Below, one piece after another: positions 37,437-44,699 of a DNA stretch of 64,000 nt. The stretch's first letter is position 1; the number at the start of each line of letters is the position of its first letter. The stretch is taken from NCBI GenBank assembly GCA_021781795.1, contig JAJXWA010000001.1, positions 310,001 through 374,000 on the forward strand. Direction: 5' to 3'. The notes beneath the pieces are model-generated. The model had not been told where the DNA came from. It did not search any database and was given only the letters and a program-made list of their open reading frames with translations. A program made the position numbers and the translations under genes. Origin of the DNA: Acidobacteriota bacterium (GTDB taxonomy: Bacteria > Acidobacteriota > Terriglobia > Terriglobales > Acidobacteriaceae).

Positions 37437-37514
37437 CGGAACTCTTTTCAAGGCTACACTGCGCGGTGAGCCGGATAGAATAGAGGCAGGCAACTTTCCC
37501 TGCCGGAGGCAAAC

Positions 37515-37943
37515 ATGTATCCAGAACTGATGGTGATTCCGATGCGCGAGGAACTGGTGCGCGCGGGAATTCAGGAGACTCGAACCGCTGACGAGGTGGA
37601 CGGCGCGGTGACGCAGCCGGGCACAACGCTGGTGGTGGTCAATTCAATTTGCGGCTGCGCGGCGGGCAAGATGCGCCCCGGCGTGCGGCTGGCGCTGGCC
37701 AACGCAACCAGCCATCCGGACCGGAAGATTACGGTCTTCGCTGGGCAGGATCGCGAGGCGACGGAGCGTGCGCGCAGCTACTTTGAGGGCAACCCGCCGA
37801 CTTCTCCGGCTGTGGCGATTCTGCGCGACGGCAAGCTGGTGTACCTGATGCAAAGGTTTGTGATTGAGCAATCTACCGCGCAGGAGATTGCGCAGGAACT
37901 GATGCGCGCGTTCGATGAGTTCTGCGCGAAGGCGACGGTATAG
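37515..37943 (+). CDS. brxA: BrxA/YphP-family bacilliredoxin
   Basis: The 142-residue protein matches the YphP/YqiW family: MYPELMVIPMREELVRAGIQ start, the active-site CGC (C46 and C48) in VVNSICGCAAGKMRP, and NPPTSPAVAILRDGK. Family members reduce bacillithiol-mixed disulfides on proteins in Firmicutes, so it hints at bacillithiol or a similar thiol here; no bsh gene is in the window. It is divergent from murB and is followed by a strong terminator. Confidence 0.92.
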   Translation: MYPELMVIPMREELVRAGIQETRTADEVDGAVTQPGTTLVVVNSICGCAAGKMRPGVRLALANATSHPDRKITVFAGQDREATERARSYFEGNPPTSPAVAILRDGKLVYLMQRFVIEQSTAQEIAQELMRAFDEFCAKATV

Positions 37944-37972
37944 CGGCAGCCTTCGGTGATCCGCCAAACAAG

Positions 37973-37998
37973 AACGGCCTCCGTGAACGGAGGCCGTT
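37973..37998. terminator. bidirectional terminator between brxA and an APC permease gene
   Basis: AACGGCCTCCG and CGGAGGCCGTT form an 11-bp perfect stem around a TGAA loop, followed on the plus strand by TCGTTTTA. It separates two converging genes. Confidence 0.85.
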
Positions 37999-38027
37999 TC
38001 GTTTTAGGGGACGAAGACTCCCTGCCG

Positions 38028-39560
38028 TCAGTCCGCTTCCTCAGCCTTTGCCAGCGCCTGCACCTTGCTGTGCTTCACGGAGTAGGTGAAGTAGATGACC
38101 AGACCGATGAGGAGCCAGACGATCATCACAATCCAGGTGATGCGCGCGAGGCGCGTCATCAGGTAGACGGCCGAGACAATGCCCAGGATTGGCACGAGCG
38201 GAACGAGCGGCGTGCGGAAGGGGCGTTCCATCTCCGGGTGGCGGACGCGCAGCACCCATACGCCTGCGCTGACGATGGTGAAGGCCAGCAGGGTGCCGAT
38301 GTTGACGAGCTGCGAGAGATTGTCGATGGGCAGGAAGGCCGGCATGATCGCCGCGAAGCTGCCAAAGACGATGGTGGTAATCCAAGGCGTGCGGAATCTG
38401 GGATGAATGTCGGACGCCCACTTCCAGAAGAGCCCGTCTTTCGACATCGAGTAGAAGACGCGTGACTGGCCGAGCAGCATGACGAGCATTACAGTGGCGA
38501 GGCCGAAGATGGCGCCGATCTTGACGAGCAACGAACCCCAGCTGACGCCGGTGGCATCGATGGCGAGCGCGACGGGAGCGGCGACGTTCAGCGTCTTATA
38601 GCTGACGAGGCCGGTGAGCACGAGCGAGACGAGAATATAGAGGATGGTGCAGACGACGAGAGAGCCAAGGATGCCGATGGGCATGTCGCGCTGTGGATTC
38701 TTCGCTTCCTGCGCGGCGGTGGAGACGGCGTCGAATCCGATGTAGGCGAAAAAGATGGATGCGGCCGCGGTGGGAATGCCGCCCCATCCGAAGTTTCCGT
38801 GTCCGTCTGCGGGCGGAATGAAGGGATGCCAGTTGGTCGCTGCGATATGCGGATGCTGCATGAGAAAGAGGCCGCCGACGACAAGGAAGACGCCGACGAT
38901 GCCGAGCTTGACGATCACGATGGCGGAGTTGAAGTTGGCCGATTCCTTGATGCCGATGACGAGAATCGTTGTAATCACCAGTACGACACAGAGAGCGATC
39001 AGGTTGAAGAGGCCGGTGGCGTGCGGTAAACCGGCTCCGCTGACGCCCGGCGGCAGAGACATGACTGGCAGCCACTGCTGCTGGTAGAAGACGAGTGGCG
39101 TGCCGGTGGTGGCTGTGAGCTGCGGCGGAATGTAGATGTGGAGTTGTTGCAGGAAACTGTTGAAGTATCCGGCCCAGCCGGAGGCGACTGTGGCCGCGCC
39201 GAAGGCATACTCGAGGCAGAGATCCCAACCGATAATCCATGCGACGAGTTCGCCGAGGGTGGCGTAACCGTAGGTGTAGGCGGAGCCGGCGATGGGAATG
39301 ATGGAGGCGAACTCTGCATAGCAGAGGCCTGCAAAGGCGCAGGTGAAGCCGGCGAGCACGAAGCTGAGCGCCACAGCCGGCCCGGCGTGCAGCGCGGCGG
39401 CCTGGCCAGTGAGGACAAAGATGCCCGCGCCGATGACAGCGCCGATTCCGAGCGTGATGAGGTTCAGCGCGCCGAGGGAACGCTTGAGGGTATGCTCGCC
39501 TTCTTCGGCGGCCTCCTTGTTGAGCATCGACATGGGTTTAATGCGAAGCAGTCGGGACAT
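38028..39560 (-). CDS. APC-superfamily amino acid permease (cationic amino acid transporter type)
   Basis: The 510-residue membrane protein has about twelve predicted helices. The first carries the unwound substrate motif GIGAVIGAGIFVLTGQAA, and the second AGPAVALSFVLAGFTCAFAGL. FAYIGFDAVSTAAQEAKNPQRD in part is the typical TM6 region. The C-terminal tail is short and charged. It imports amino acids, probably by proton symport; specificity is not readable. It lies 18 bases after a second APC permease gene, so the two are likely co-transcribed. Confidence 0.88.
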   Translation of the reverse strand: MSRLLRIKPMSMLNKEAAEEGEHTLKRSLGALNLITLGIGAVIGAGIFVLTGQAAALHAGPAVALSFVLAGFTCAFAGLCYAEFASIIPIAGSAYTYGYATLGELVAWIIGWDLCLEYAFGAATVASGWAGYFNSFLQQLHIYIPPQLTATTGTPLVFYQQQWLPVMSLPPGVSGAGLPHATGLFNLIALCVVLVITTILVIGIKESANFNSAIVIVKLGIVGVFLVVGGLFLMQHPHIAATNWHPFIPPADGHGNFGWGGIPTAAASIFFAYIGFDAVSTAAQEAKNPQRDMPIGILGSLVVCTILYILVSLVLTGLVSYKTLNVAAPVALAIDATGVSWGSLLVKIGAIFGLATVMLVMLLGQSRVFYSMSKDGLFWKWASDIHPRFRTPWITTIVFGSFAAIMPAFLPIDNLSQLVNIGTLLAFTIVSAGVWVLRVRHPEMERPFRTPLVPLVPILGIVSAVYLMTRLARITWIVMIVWLLIGLVIYFTYSVKHSKVQALAKAEEAD

Positions 39561-39578
39561 GAATGCGGAGGCTCCTCC

Positions 39579-41162
39579 TCAAGCAATGTGAGTGAGACGA
39601 TTTCGACTTTTCGATTGGTGCGACCAGAAGAGATACACAGGGATACCCAGCAGAACGAGCGCCAGTCCGGGCCATGTGTACTGGGGCTTGTACCGCAATA
39701 ATACGATACAGATCCACGAGGCCAGGACGATATAGAGCGCGGGCAGAACGGGATAGCCGAGGGCTTTATAGGGGCGCGGTGTGTTGGGCTGGCGAACGCG
39801 CAAGACGAAGAGGCCTGCGATGGTGAGGATGTAAAAGACGAGCACGGCGAAGATGATGTAGTCGAGAAGCTGGCTGTAGCTGCCGGAGACGCAGAGAAAG
39901 CAGGTCCAGATGGCCTGGACGATGAGGCCCGCAACGGGCGTCTTGTAGCGCGGGTGGAGCTTACCAACGGAGTGGAAGAAGAGGCCGTCCCGGCTCATGG
40001 CGTAGTAGACGCGCGCGCCCGCGAGGGACATGCCATTGGCGCAGCCGAAAGTAGAGATGAGGATGGCTGCAGCCATGAGATAGGCGCCGCCGGTATGAAA
40101 GACCACATCGAGGGCAGCAGTGGCGACACGGTCCTCCGATGCGTGCTGCAAGCCGCGAGCAAGTGCAGTGACGCCGTTGGGGTCGCCATGCATGGGCAGC
40201 ACGAGCAGATAGCCGAGCGAGACGAAGAAGTAGATGGTGAGGACGAAACCCACGCCAAGGATGAGCGAGAGCGGAATATTGCGACGCGGGTTCTTCACTT
40301 CTCCGGCGGTGAAGGTGATGTTGTTCCACGCGTCAGAGGAGAAGAGTGAGCCAACCTGCACGACAGCGACAATCACGAAGAGATTGACGAGAACGATGGG
40401 TCCGCCAATGCCGACCTGCACGGGATGCAGCGTGTGCCACCCGGCATTGCGCCAGAAGGCGTGAAAGCCAGGGCCGAAGTTGGCGGTCCACGCGGCGGAG
40501 TTGCGCCCAATGACACAGGTGACAACGACAAGGGCGAAGAGCGAGATCGCCTTGGCCGAGGTGAAGATGTTCTGGATGATTGCACCGAGGCTCACGCCGA
40601 AGATGTTGACGATGGCGAGAAGGATGACGATGGCGATGCCGGCGAGGTTGGCGGTGTTGACGCCAATCTCCATGTTGCCGAGGACCATGGGGCCGATGCG
40701 CAGCGCGGGGACGTGGGCGATGTGCCAGAGCCAATGCGTGGTGGAGACGGTAGGAAAGAAGACTCCGAGGAATTTGCCGAAGGCGACGCAGACGGCGGCG
40801 ATGGTGCCGGTCTGGATAACGAGGAAGAGCGTCCAGCCGTAGAGGAAGCCCCAGATGGGGCCGAGGGATTCGCGCAGGTAGACGTACTGACCGCCGGCTT
40901 TGGGCATCATGGCGGCGAGCTCGCCATAGCTGAGGGCGCCGATCATGGTGAGGATGGCGGTGACGATCCAGGCGGCGAGGTAGAGCGCGGGCGAGTCCGT
41001 GCCGCGGGCAATGTCGGCGTCGACAAGGAAGATGCCGGAGCCAATCATGGAGCCGGCGACGATGGCGGTGGAGCTGAAGAGGCCGAGGCTCTGGACCATG
41101 TCGCCGGAGTCTGTGGGCGGCTCGGTTGAGTTGGGAAGAGACTGGATCTCCGGTGTGGTCAC
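39579..41162 (-). CDS. APC-superfamily amino acid permease
   Basis: The 527-residue protein has about twelve predicted helices. The first substrate segment is VAGSMIGSGIFLVDADIA, followed by GALSYGELAAMMPKAGGQYVYL in part, as in LAT/serine-threonine-exchanger-like permeases. It starts with GTG at 41162, with only a weak ribosome-binding site; an ATG 21 codons in is an alternative. thiE is 72 bases upstream on the same strand and a different APC permease gene is 18 bases downstream. The two permeases are only distantly alike by eye, so this is not a recent duplication. Confidence 0.88.
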   Translation of the reverse strand: MTTPEIQSLPNSTEPPTDSGDMVQSLGLFSSTAIVAGSMIGSGIFLVDADIARGTDSPALYLAAWIVTAILTMIGALSYGELAAMMPKAGGQYVYLRESLGPIWGFLYGWTLFLVIQTGTIAAVCVAFGKFLGVFFPTVSTTHWLWHIAHVPALRIGPMVLGNMEIGVNTANLAGIAIVILLAIVNIFGVSLGAIIQNIFTSAKAISLFALVVVTCVIGRNSAAWTANFGPGFHAFWRNAGWHTLHPVQVGIGGPIVLVNLFVIVAVVQVGSLFSSDAWNNITFTAGEVKNPRRNIPLSLILGVGFVLTIYFFVSLGYLLVLPMHGDPNGVTALARGLQHASEDRVATAALDVVFHTGGAYLMAAAILISTFGCANGMSLAGARVYYAMSRDGLFFHSVGKLHPRYKTPVAGLIVQAIWTCFLCVSGSYSQLLDYIIFAVLVFYILTIAGLFVLRVRQPNTPRPYKALGYPVLPALYIVLASWICIVLLRYKPQYTWPGLALVLLGIPVYLFWSHQSKSRNRLTHIA

Positions 41163-41234
41163 TGCGTTGTTTTTACTCGATGAGGAATAAGGTTGTCGTG
41201 TGCTTTTTTCAGATTGCGTACCGCAGGCGCGTTC

Positions 41235-41873
41235 TTACAACTGCGCCAGCCAGCGACGGGCTTCGGCGGCGGGGTCGGCTGCGCGGAAGAGAGCGGCGGA
41301 GACAGCGACGATACTGGCTCCAGCGGCAAGGACGACGGGGGCAGTGTCGAAGGTGATGCCGGCGGCGGCACTGAGGACCACGCTGGGGCCGGCCTCGGCG
41401 CGGAGCTTGCGGACACCTTCGATACCGATGGGCGGCTTGGTGGTGTGCTTGGTGGTGGTGGGAAAGACGGGGCCGATGGCGAGATAGTCGGCGGTGGCGT
41501 TGAGGATGCCGGGGAGCAGCGCGTCGCTGCCGCCGAAGGTGCCGAGGATGCGATGGGGGCCGAGGAGCGCGCGGGCTTCGGCGGGCGTGATGTCGCCGGA
41601 ATCGACGTGGACGCCGTCGAATCCCGCGGTGGCGACGAGGTCGGCCCGGTCATCGAGGATGAGGCGGACCCGGCCTGCGGGCATGGCGGCGCGGAGGGTG
41701 GCGCAGTCGGCGAGGATCTCGGCGTCGGAGCCGGACTTGTTGCGGTATTCGAGGAGGCTGACGCCGGCATCGGTCAGGGATGCGCCGAGGCGGGCGAGAT
41801 ATGCGGCACGGTTCGTGGCGGGGAGAATGGCGGAGTCGAGGATGGGATAGAGCTTCGGAAAGATGAAGGCCAT
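41235..41873 (-). CDS. thiE: thiamine-phosphate synthase
   Basis: The 212-residue TIM-barrel enzyme joins the pyrimidine and thiazole halves of thiamine. Motifs include LLEYRNKSGSDAEIL, RLILDDRADLVATAGFDGVHV in part, DYLAIGPVFPTTTKH and the C-terminal phosphate-binding AGASIVAVSAALF. Length is normal. No other thi gene is adjacent and the 58-base upstream gap is too short for a TPP riboswitch, so it looks like a dispersed thiamine gene. Confidence 0.92.
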   Translation of the reverse strand: MAFIFPKLYPILDSAILPATNRAAYLARLGASLTDAGVSLLEYRNKSGSDAEILADCATLRAAMPAGRVRLILDDRADLVATAGFDGVHVDSGDITPAEARALLGPHRILGTFGGSDALLPGILNATADYLAIGPVFPTTTKHTTKPPIGIEGVRKLRAEAGPSVVLSAAAGITFDTAPVVLAAGASIVAVSAALFRAADPAAEARRWLAQL

Positions 41874-41931
41874 GCATCAAGGGTAGATGCATGGCCGGAT
41901 GGTTGTCAGGCGAGCGAGTTCCCTGCCCAGA

Positions 41932-42435
41932 CTACATTTCGTCGGCGGAAGGGCCGTACATGCCGGGGACCTTGGCGCCGAGCAGACGCAGATAGACGCT
42001 GAGCTGGGCGCGGTGATGGACCATGTGGTTGAGCACGTAGTCGCGGAAGACCTGGTGGCGGGGCGAATCGATGAAGGTCTGGCCGCCGAAGATGAACTTC
42101 CAGTGCTGGTCCCACTGCGCGGGCGCGGCGGCGGCGACGGCTGCTTTGACGCCGGGCAGGCCCTTATCGAATTTCTCGAGGACGGCGGCCTTGCTGGCGG
42201 GGACGTACTGCTCCCATTTGTGGTCGGCGGCGAACTCGAGCTTGTCCTGGGTGAGGGTGTGCATGGCCCAGTCGCCCGCCATATCGGTGAGGTGGCCGGC
42301 GAGGCGGCCGAGGGGCATGGATTTGGCGTGGGGCTTGTAGTTTAGGTCAGCGTCGGCCGGGATGGCCTCGAGCATTTTGCGGGTGTGTGCGGTTTCGCGG
42401 TCGTATTCGGCGATGAGTTCTTTTTGAAAGTCCAT
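41932..42435 (-). CDS. DinB/YfiT-like four-helix metalloprotein
   Basis: The 167-residue protein fits the DinB superfamily. A first helix, a His-containing second helix (MPLGRLAGHLTDMAGDWAM) and a C-terminal HMVHHRAQLSVYLRLLG segment supply the three histidines that usually bind a metal. It contains FIDSPRHQVFRDYVLNH between them. Family members include thiol-dependent transferases, but this one cannot be assigned a substrate. It is followed 58 bases later by thiE. Confidence 0.85.
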   Translation of the reverse strand: MDFQKELIAEYDRETAHTRKMLEAIPADADLNYKPHAKSMPLGRLAGHLTDMAGDWAMHTLTQDKLEFAADHKWEQYVPASKAAVLEKFDKGLPGVKAAVAAAAPAQWDQHWKFIFGGQTFIDSPRHQVFRDYVLNHMVHHRAQLSVYLRLLGAKVPGMYGPSADEM

Positions 42436-42918
42436 TCAGGCAACCTCCATGTTGCGAATGCCAGCATACCCCATATTTCGCAAAAAGGCGAAGAAAAGGG
42501 GAATCTGCCTGGAGAAAAATGTGCGCGATTTCTGTGGAAAAGAAAAAGATTGTAGGGGGTGGGGGGTATCGGTACGGGTGGTACGGACCGGGCGGCCGGT
42601 TGACACAGCTTGCCCGATCAAAGCGCGGTGGGCGACGGGTTGTAGAGCGCGATTTCTCATGGATATTTCTATTGTGCGCTTTTGCTGGAATTAGACTGCA
42701 AAACGGGTCGGGGAGAATTGTTTTTGGAATGAGGGAGATAGGAAATATTTTGGGCGGCAGGGCTTGACGAAGGCTTCTCGGTGCTCGCTCCTAGCTACTA
42801 GCTGATTGGTGGCGGGGTGGTATTGTGCTTTCCCAGGTCTCAGAAGCGGGACCTAGGGCACCCAGATTGATTCTGGAATTTACGTCCCTGGCACCCGGGC
42901 CACCTCGCCGCTCCGCAC
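42436..42918. other. 483-base region without a gene
   Basis: It contains a G-rich patch (GTAGGGGGTGGGGGGTAT at 42552-42569), a run with GGTACGGGTGG, and the palindromic repeat at 42823-42863. Open frames on the plus strand have no start site or recognisable sequence. Confidence 0.5.
42823..42863 (+). repeat. palindromic dispersed repeat, copy 1
   Basis: TTGTGCTTTCCCA leads into arms CCCAGGTCTC (42832-42841) and GGGACCTAGG (42848-42857) around AGAAGC, followed by GCACCC. The same element occurs at 47461-47492 and inside hemC at 62393-62425; the TTGTGCTTTCCCA leader recurs at 49674. Confidence 0.75.
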
Positions 42919-43746
42919 TTAAAGCGCCTTGATAAAACTCGACAAGGCGAGCTTGAATTTCTGGGGTTGTTCGTAGAAGAGGATATGGCCGGCGTCCTCG
43001 AAGGGGATGCATGTCCCGCGCGGCGCCTGATCAGCAAGGGCCTTGCCCATCGCAATTCCGGTGGGAAAGACGCCCGAGTCGGCCGCGAAGACGATGAACG
43101 GAACTCTCACCGAGGGCAGCGTGCTGGCCAAATCGCTCATCAGAAAATCGGAATAGATGGCCTCCGCAATCCACGGCGGTGTCTTCATCATCTCCGCTAC
43201 AACCCAACCCCTATCCTCATCCGAGGGCTCTTGCTTGAACATCCTAGTGGTGAAATCGACGGCAAATTTCCTGTGATCCGCAGTGCAAGCGGCAAATGAC
43301 GCATGCATGCGTTCATAGCCATAGCCCTTCAGGACATGGCTATTCCAGTCCGCCGGGCTGAACGGGAATGGAGAACTGTCAATCAATCCCAACGCTTTGA
43401 GACGGCTCTCCCGGCCGTACTGCTTGTTATACGAAAGCACGACGGACCCACCCAATGACCAGCCAACCAGAACCACGTCCTGTAGTTCCAGATGCTCGAT
43501 TACTTGCCGCACATCGCGGGCATATTGTCGGATGGTGTGGCCTTCCAGGGTCTTGGACGAATTTCCGTGGCCTCGGAGGTCCAAAGTGACTACGCGAAAT
43601 GCATGAGCCAGTTCGGAAAGATTTCTTTTCCAGAACCTGGATGAGCACAGCCAGCCATGAACAAGCAGGATGGGCTGGCCCTCACCGTGGTCCTCGTAGT
43701 AGATCTTGGCGCCGTCGCTTGTCTCCAGATAACCTGCTGCACTCAT
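42919..43746 (-). CDS. alpha/beta hydrolase (non-haem chloroperoxidase/esterase-like)
   Basis: The 275-residue protein has the alpha/beta-hydrolase pattern: oxyanion region LLVHGWLCSSRFW, LDLRGHGNS, the nucleophile elbow GWSLGGS, an acidic residue in VFAADSGVFP, and the catalytic histidine in EDAGHILFYEQP. Substrate is unknown. The ATG at 43746 was chosen; an upstream extension of 17 codons is Arg-rich and unlikely. It is flanked by long gene-free stretches on both sides, so it is probably monocistronic. Confidence 0.85.
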   Translation of the reverse strand: MSAAGYLETSDGAKIYYEDHGEGQPILLVHGWLCSSRFWKRNLSELAHAFRVVTLDLRGHGNSSKTLEGHTIRQYARDVRQVIEHLELQDVVLVGWSLGGSVVLSYNKQYGRESRLKALGLIDSSPFPFSPADWNSHVLKGYGYERMHASFAACTADHRKFAVDFTTRMFKQEPSDEDRGWVVAEMMKTPPWIAEAIYSDFLMSDLASTLPSVRVPFIVFAADSGVFPTGIAMGKALADQAPRGTCIPFEDAGHILFYEQPQKFKLALSSFIKAL

Positions 43747-44175
43747 CGATCCATCGCCTTCCACTCTGTTGCTGGTCCTGCGTTGTCTGCACGGCAAAAG
43801 AGCTTGCGTGACGCTCTCCCTCAGCGCATGAAATCGACTGAGGTGGATTGCATGACGCCAACAGCATACCCCTGATTTGGTGGGGCGGATGTGACCATGG
43901 TCCGGCGATGCCTACCTTCAACAAGAAGAGGTAATCGAGGTTTGCACGAAAGCGCCTTTTGGTGCCTCGCTCCCGGGCCGCCCACACGGCGGCTTCTTCC
44001 AAATGCTGCTACATTCTTAGTCCGAAGGATCGACAAGGATCCGAAGGATTGACACCTTCAAGTCAAGTGGACTTCTGGTCCGTGCAGGAGTCCTCCGCCG
44101 AGCATTGAGGCATCGTTGAATCGGATCACTCAATCCTTCGGTGGAATGTATGGATCGAATCGCAAGGAGTGCGCG
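43747..44175. other. 429-base region between divergent hydrolase and small secreted protein genes
   Basis: It holds a small direct repeat, TCCGAAGGAT-C/T-GACA at about 44021 and 44040 (period 19), which may bear on the downstream gene. No gene was seen. Confidence 0.5.
44021..44054 (+). repeat. two-copy direct repeat upstream of the small secreted protein gene
   Basis: TCCGAAGGATCGACA and TCCGAAGGATTGACA lie 19 bases apart, about 125 bases before the ATG at 44176. Two copies only; it could be an operator or chance. Confidence 0.5.
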
Positions 44176-44592
44176 ATGAAGCTTGTCACGGTTTCAATTC
44201 TCATTCTAGGAATGGTGTGCAGTTCCACAGATGCGATCGCCGAAGGCCCCATTCCTTTCCATGCATTGATGCAAAACGCGGGTGCAGAGCCTGCGGCACC
44301 TCCTGTGCCAGATGCCAAGAGCGATGCTCAGTCGTCAGTACCTCACTCTGCTCAAACCACGCATCGGACCAATGGCGGGAGGGCAATGATGGTTGGGGGC
44401 ATTGTCCTTCTCGCGGTCGGTGCAGCTGCCATTACGGTGGATGCGATGGCTGGAGCAACCTTCGGAACGAGAGGTGCCGAAGGGAGAACTGCAGCGGCTT
44501 ATGTTGGTGGGTTCGCAGCCGTTGGGACCGGAATTACCCTGATCGTTCTTGGGAAGCACAGGCGTTCAGCAAAATCAGACACAGCGCGATAG
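44176..44592 (+). CDS. hypothetical protein with signal peptide and two membrane segments
   Basis: The 138-residue product begins MKLVTVSILILGMVCSSTDA, a likely signal peptide. A Pro/Ala/Ser-rich stretch follows, then two glycine-rich hydrophobic segments, MMVGGIVLLAVGAAAITVDA and YVGGFAAVGTGITLIVLG, and a short basic tail. The Gly-rich hairpin resembles small inner-membrane or glycine-zipper proteins, but no family is recognised. AAGGAG lies seven bases before the ATG, supporting translation. It converges with the PQQ dehydrogenase gene. Confidence 0.7.
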   Translation: MKLVTVSILILGMVCSSTDAIAEGPIPFHALMQNAGAEPAAPPVPDAKSDAQSSVPHSAQTTHRTNGGRAMMVGGIVLLAVGAAAITVDAMAGATFGTRGAEGRTAAAYVGGFAAVGTGITLIVLGKHRRSAKSDTAR

Positions 44593-44699
44593 GGAATGGG
44601 CTGCGCATGCAGCGCGCTCCTGTCGCAGAAGATGACCGAGGTGCGGCGCGAGCAAAGCTGGCCGTGCGGAGTGGAAGCTGTGCCCTTCTCTGAGTGCTG

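Noticed and set aside
38028-41162. Recent tandem duplication of APC permeases
   Set aside because: The two proteins share fold-level motifs only and differ in helix sequences and tails, so they are separate family members.
41874-41931. TPP riboswitch upstream of thiE
   Set aside because: Only 58 bases separate thiE from the DinB gene, and no thi-box pattern was seen.
42519-42767. Plus-strand frame of 82 codons in the gap after the DinB gene
   Set aside because: Runs through a G-tract (VGGGGYRYGWYGPGG) with no ribosome-binding site or recognisable pattern.
44021-44054. CRISPR-like repeats
   Set aside because: Only two copies of a 15-base repeat with a 4-base gap; no spacer-sized units and no cas gene.
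44601-44614. GCTGC-GCAT-GCAGC palindrome as terminator
   Set aside because: Only five base pairs and no T-run, so it was not listed.
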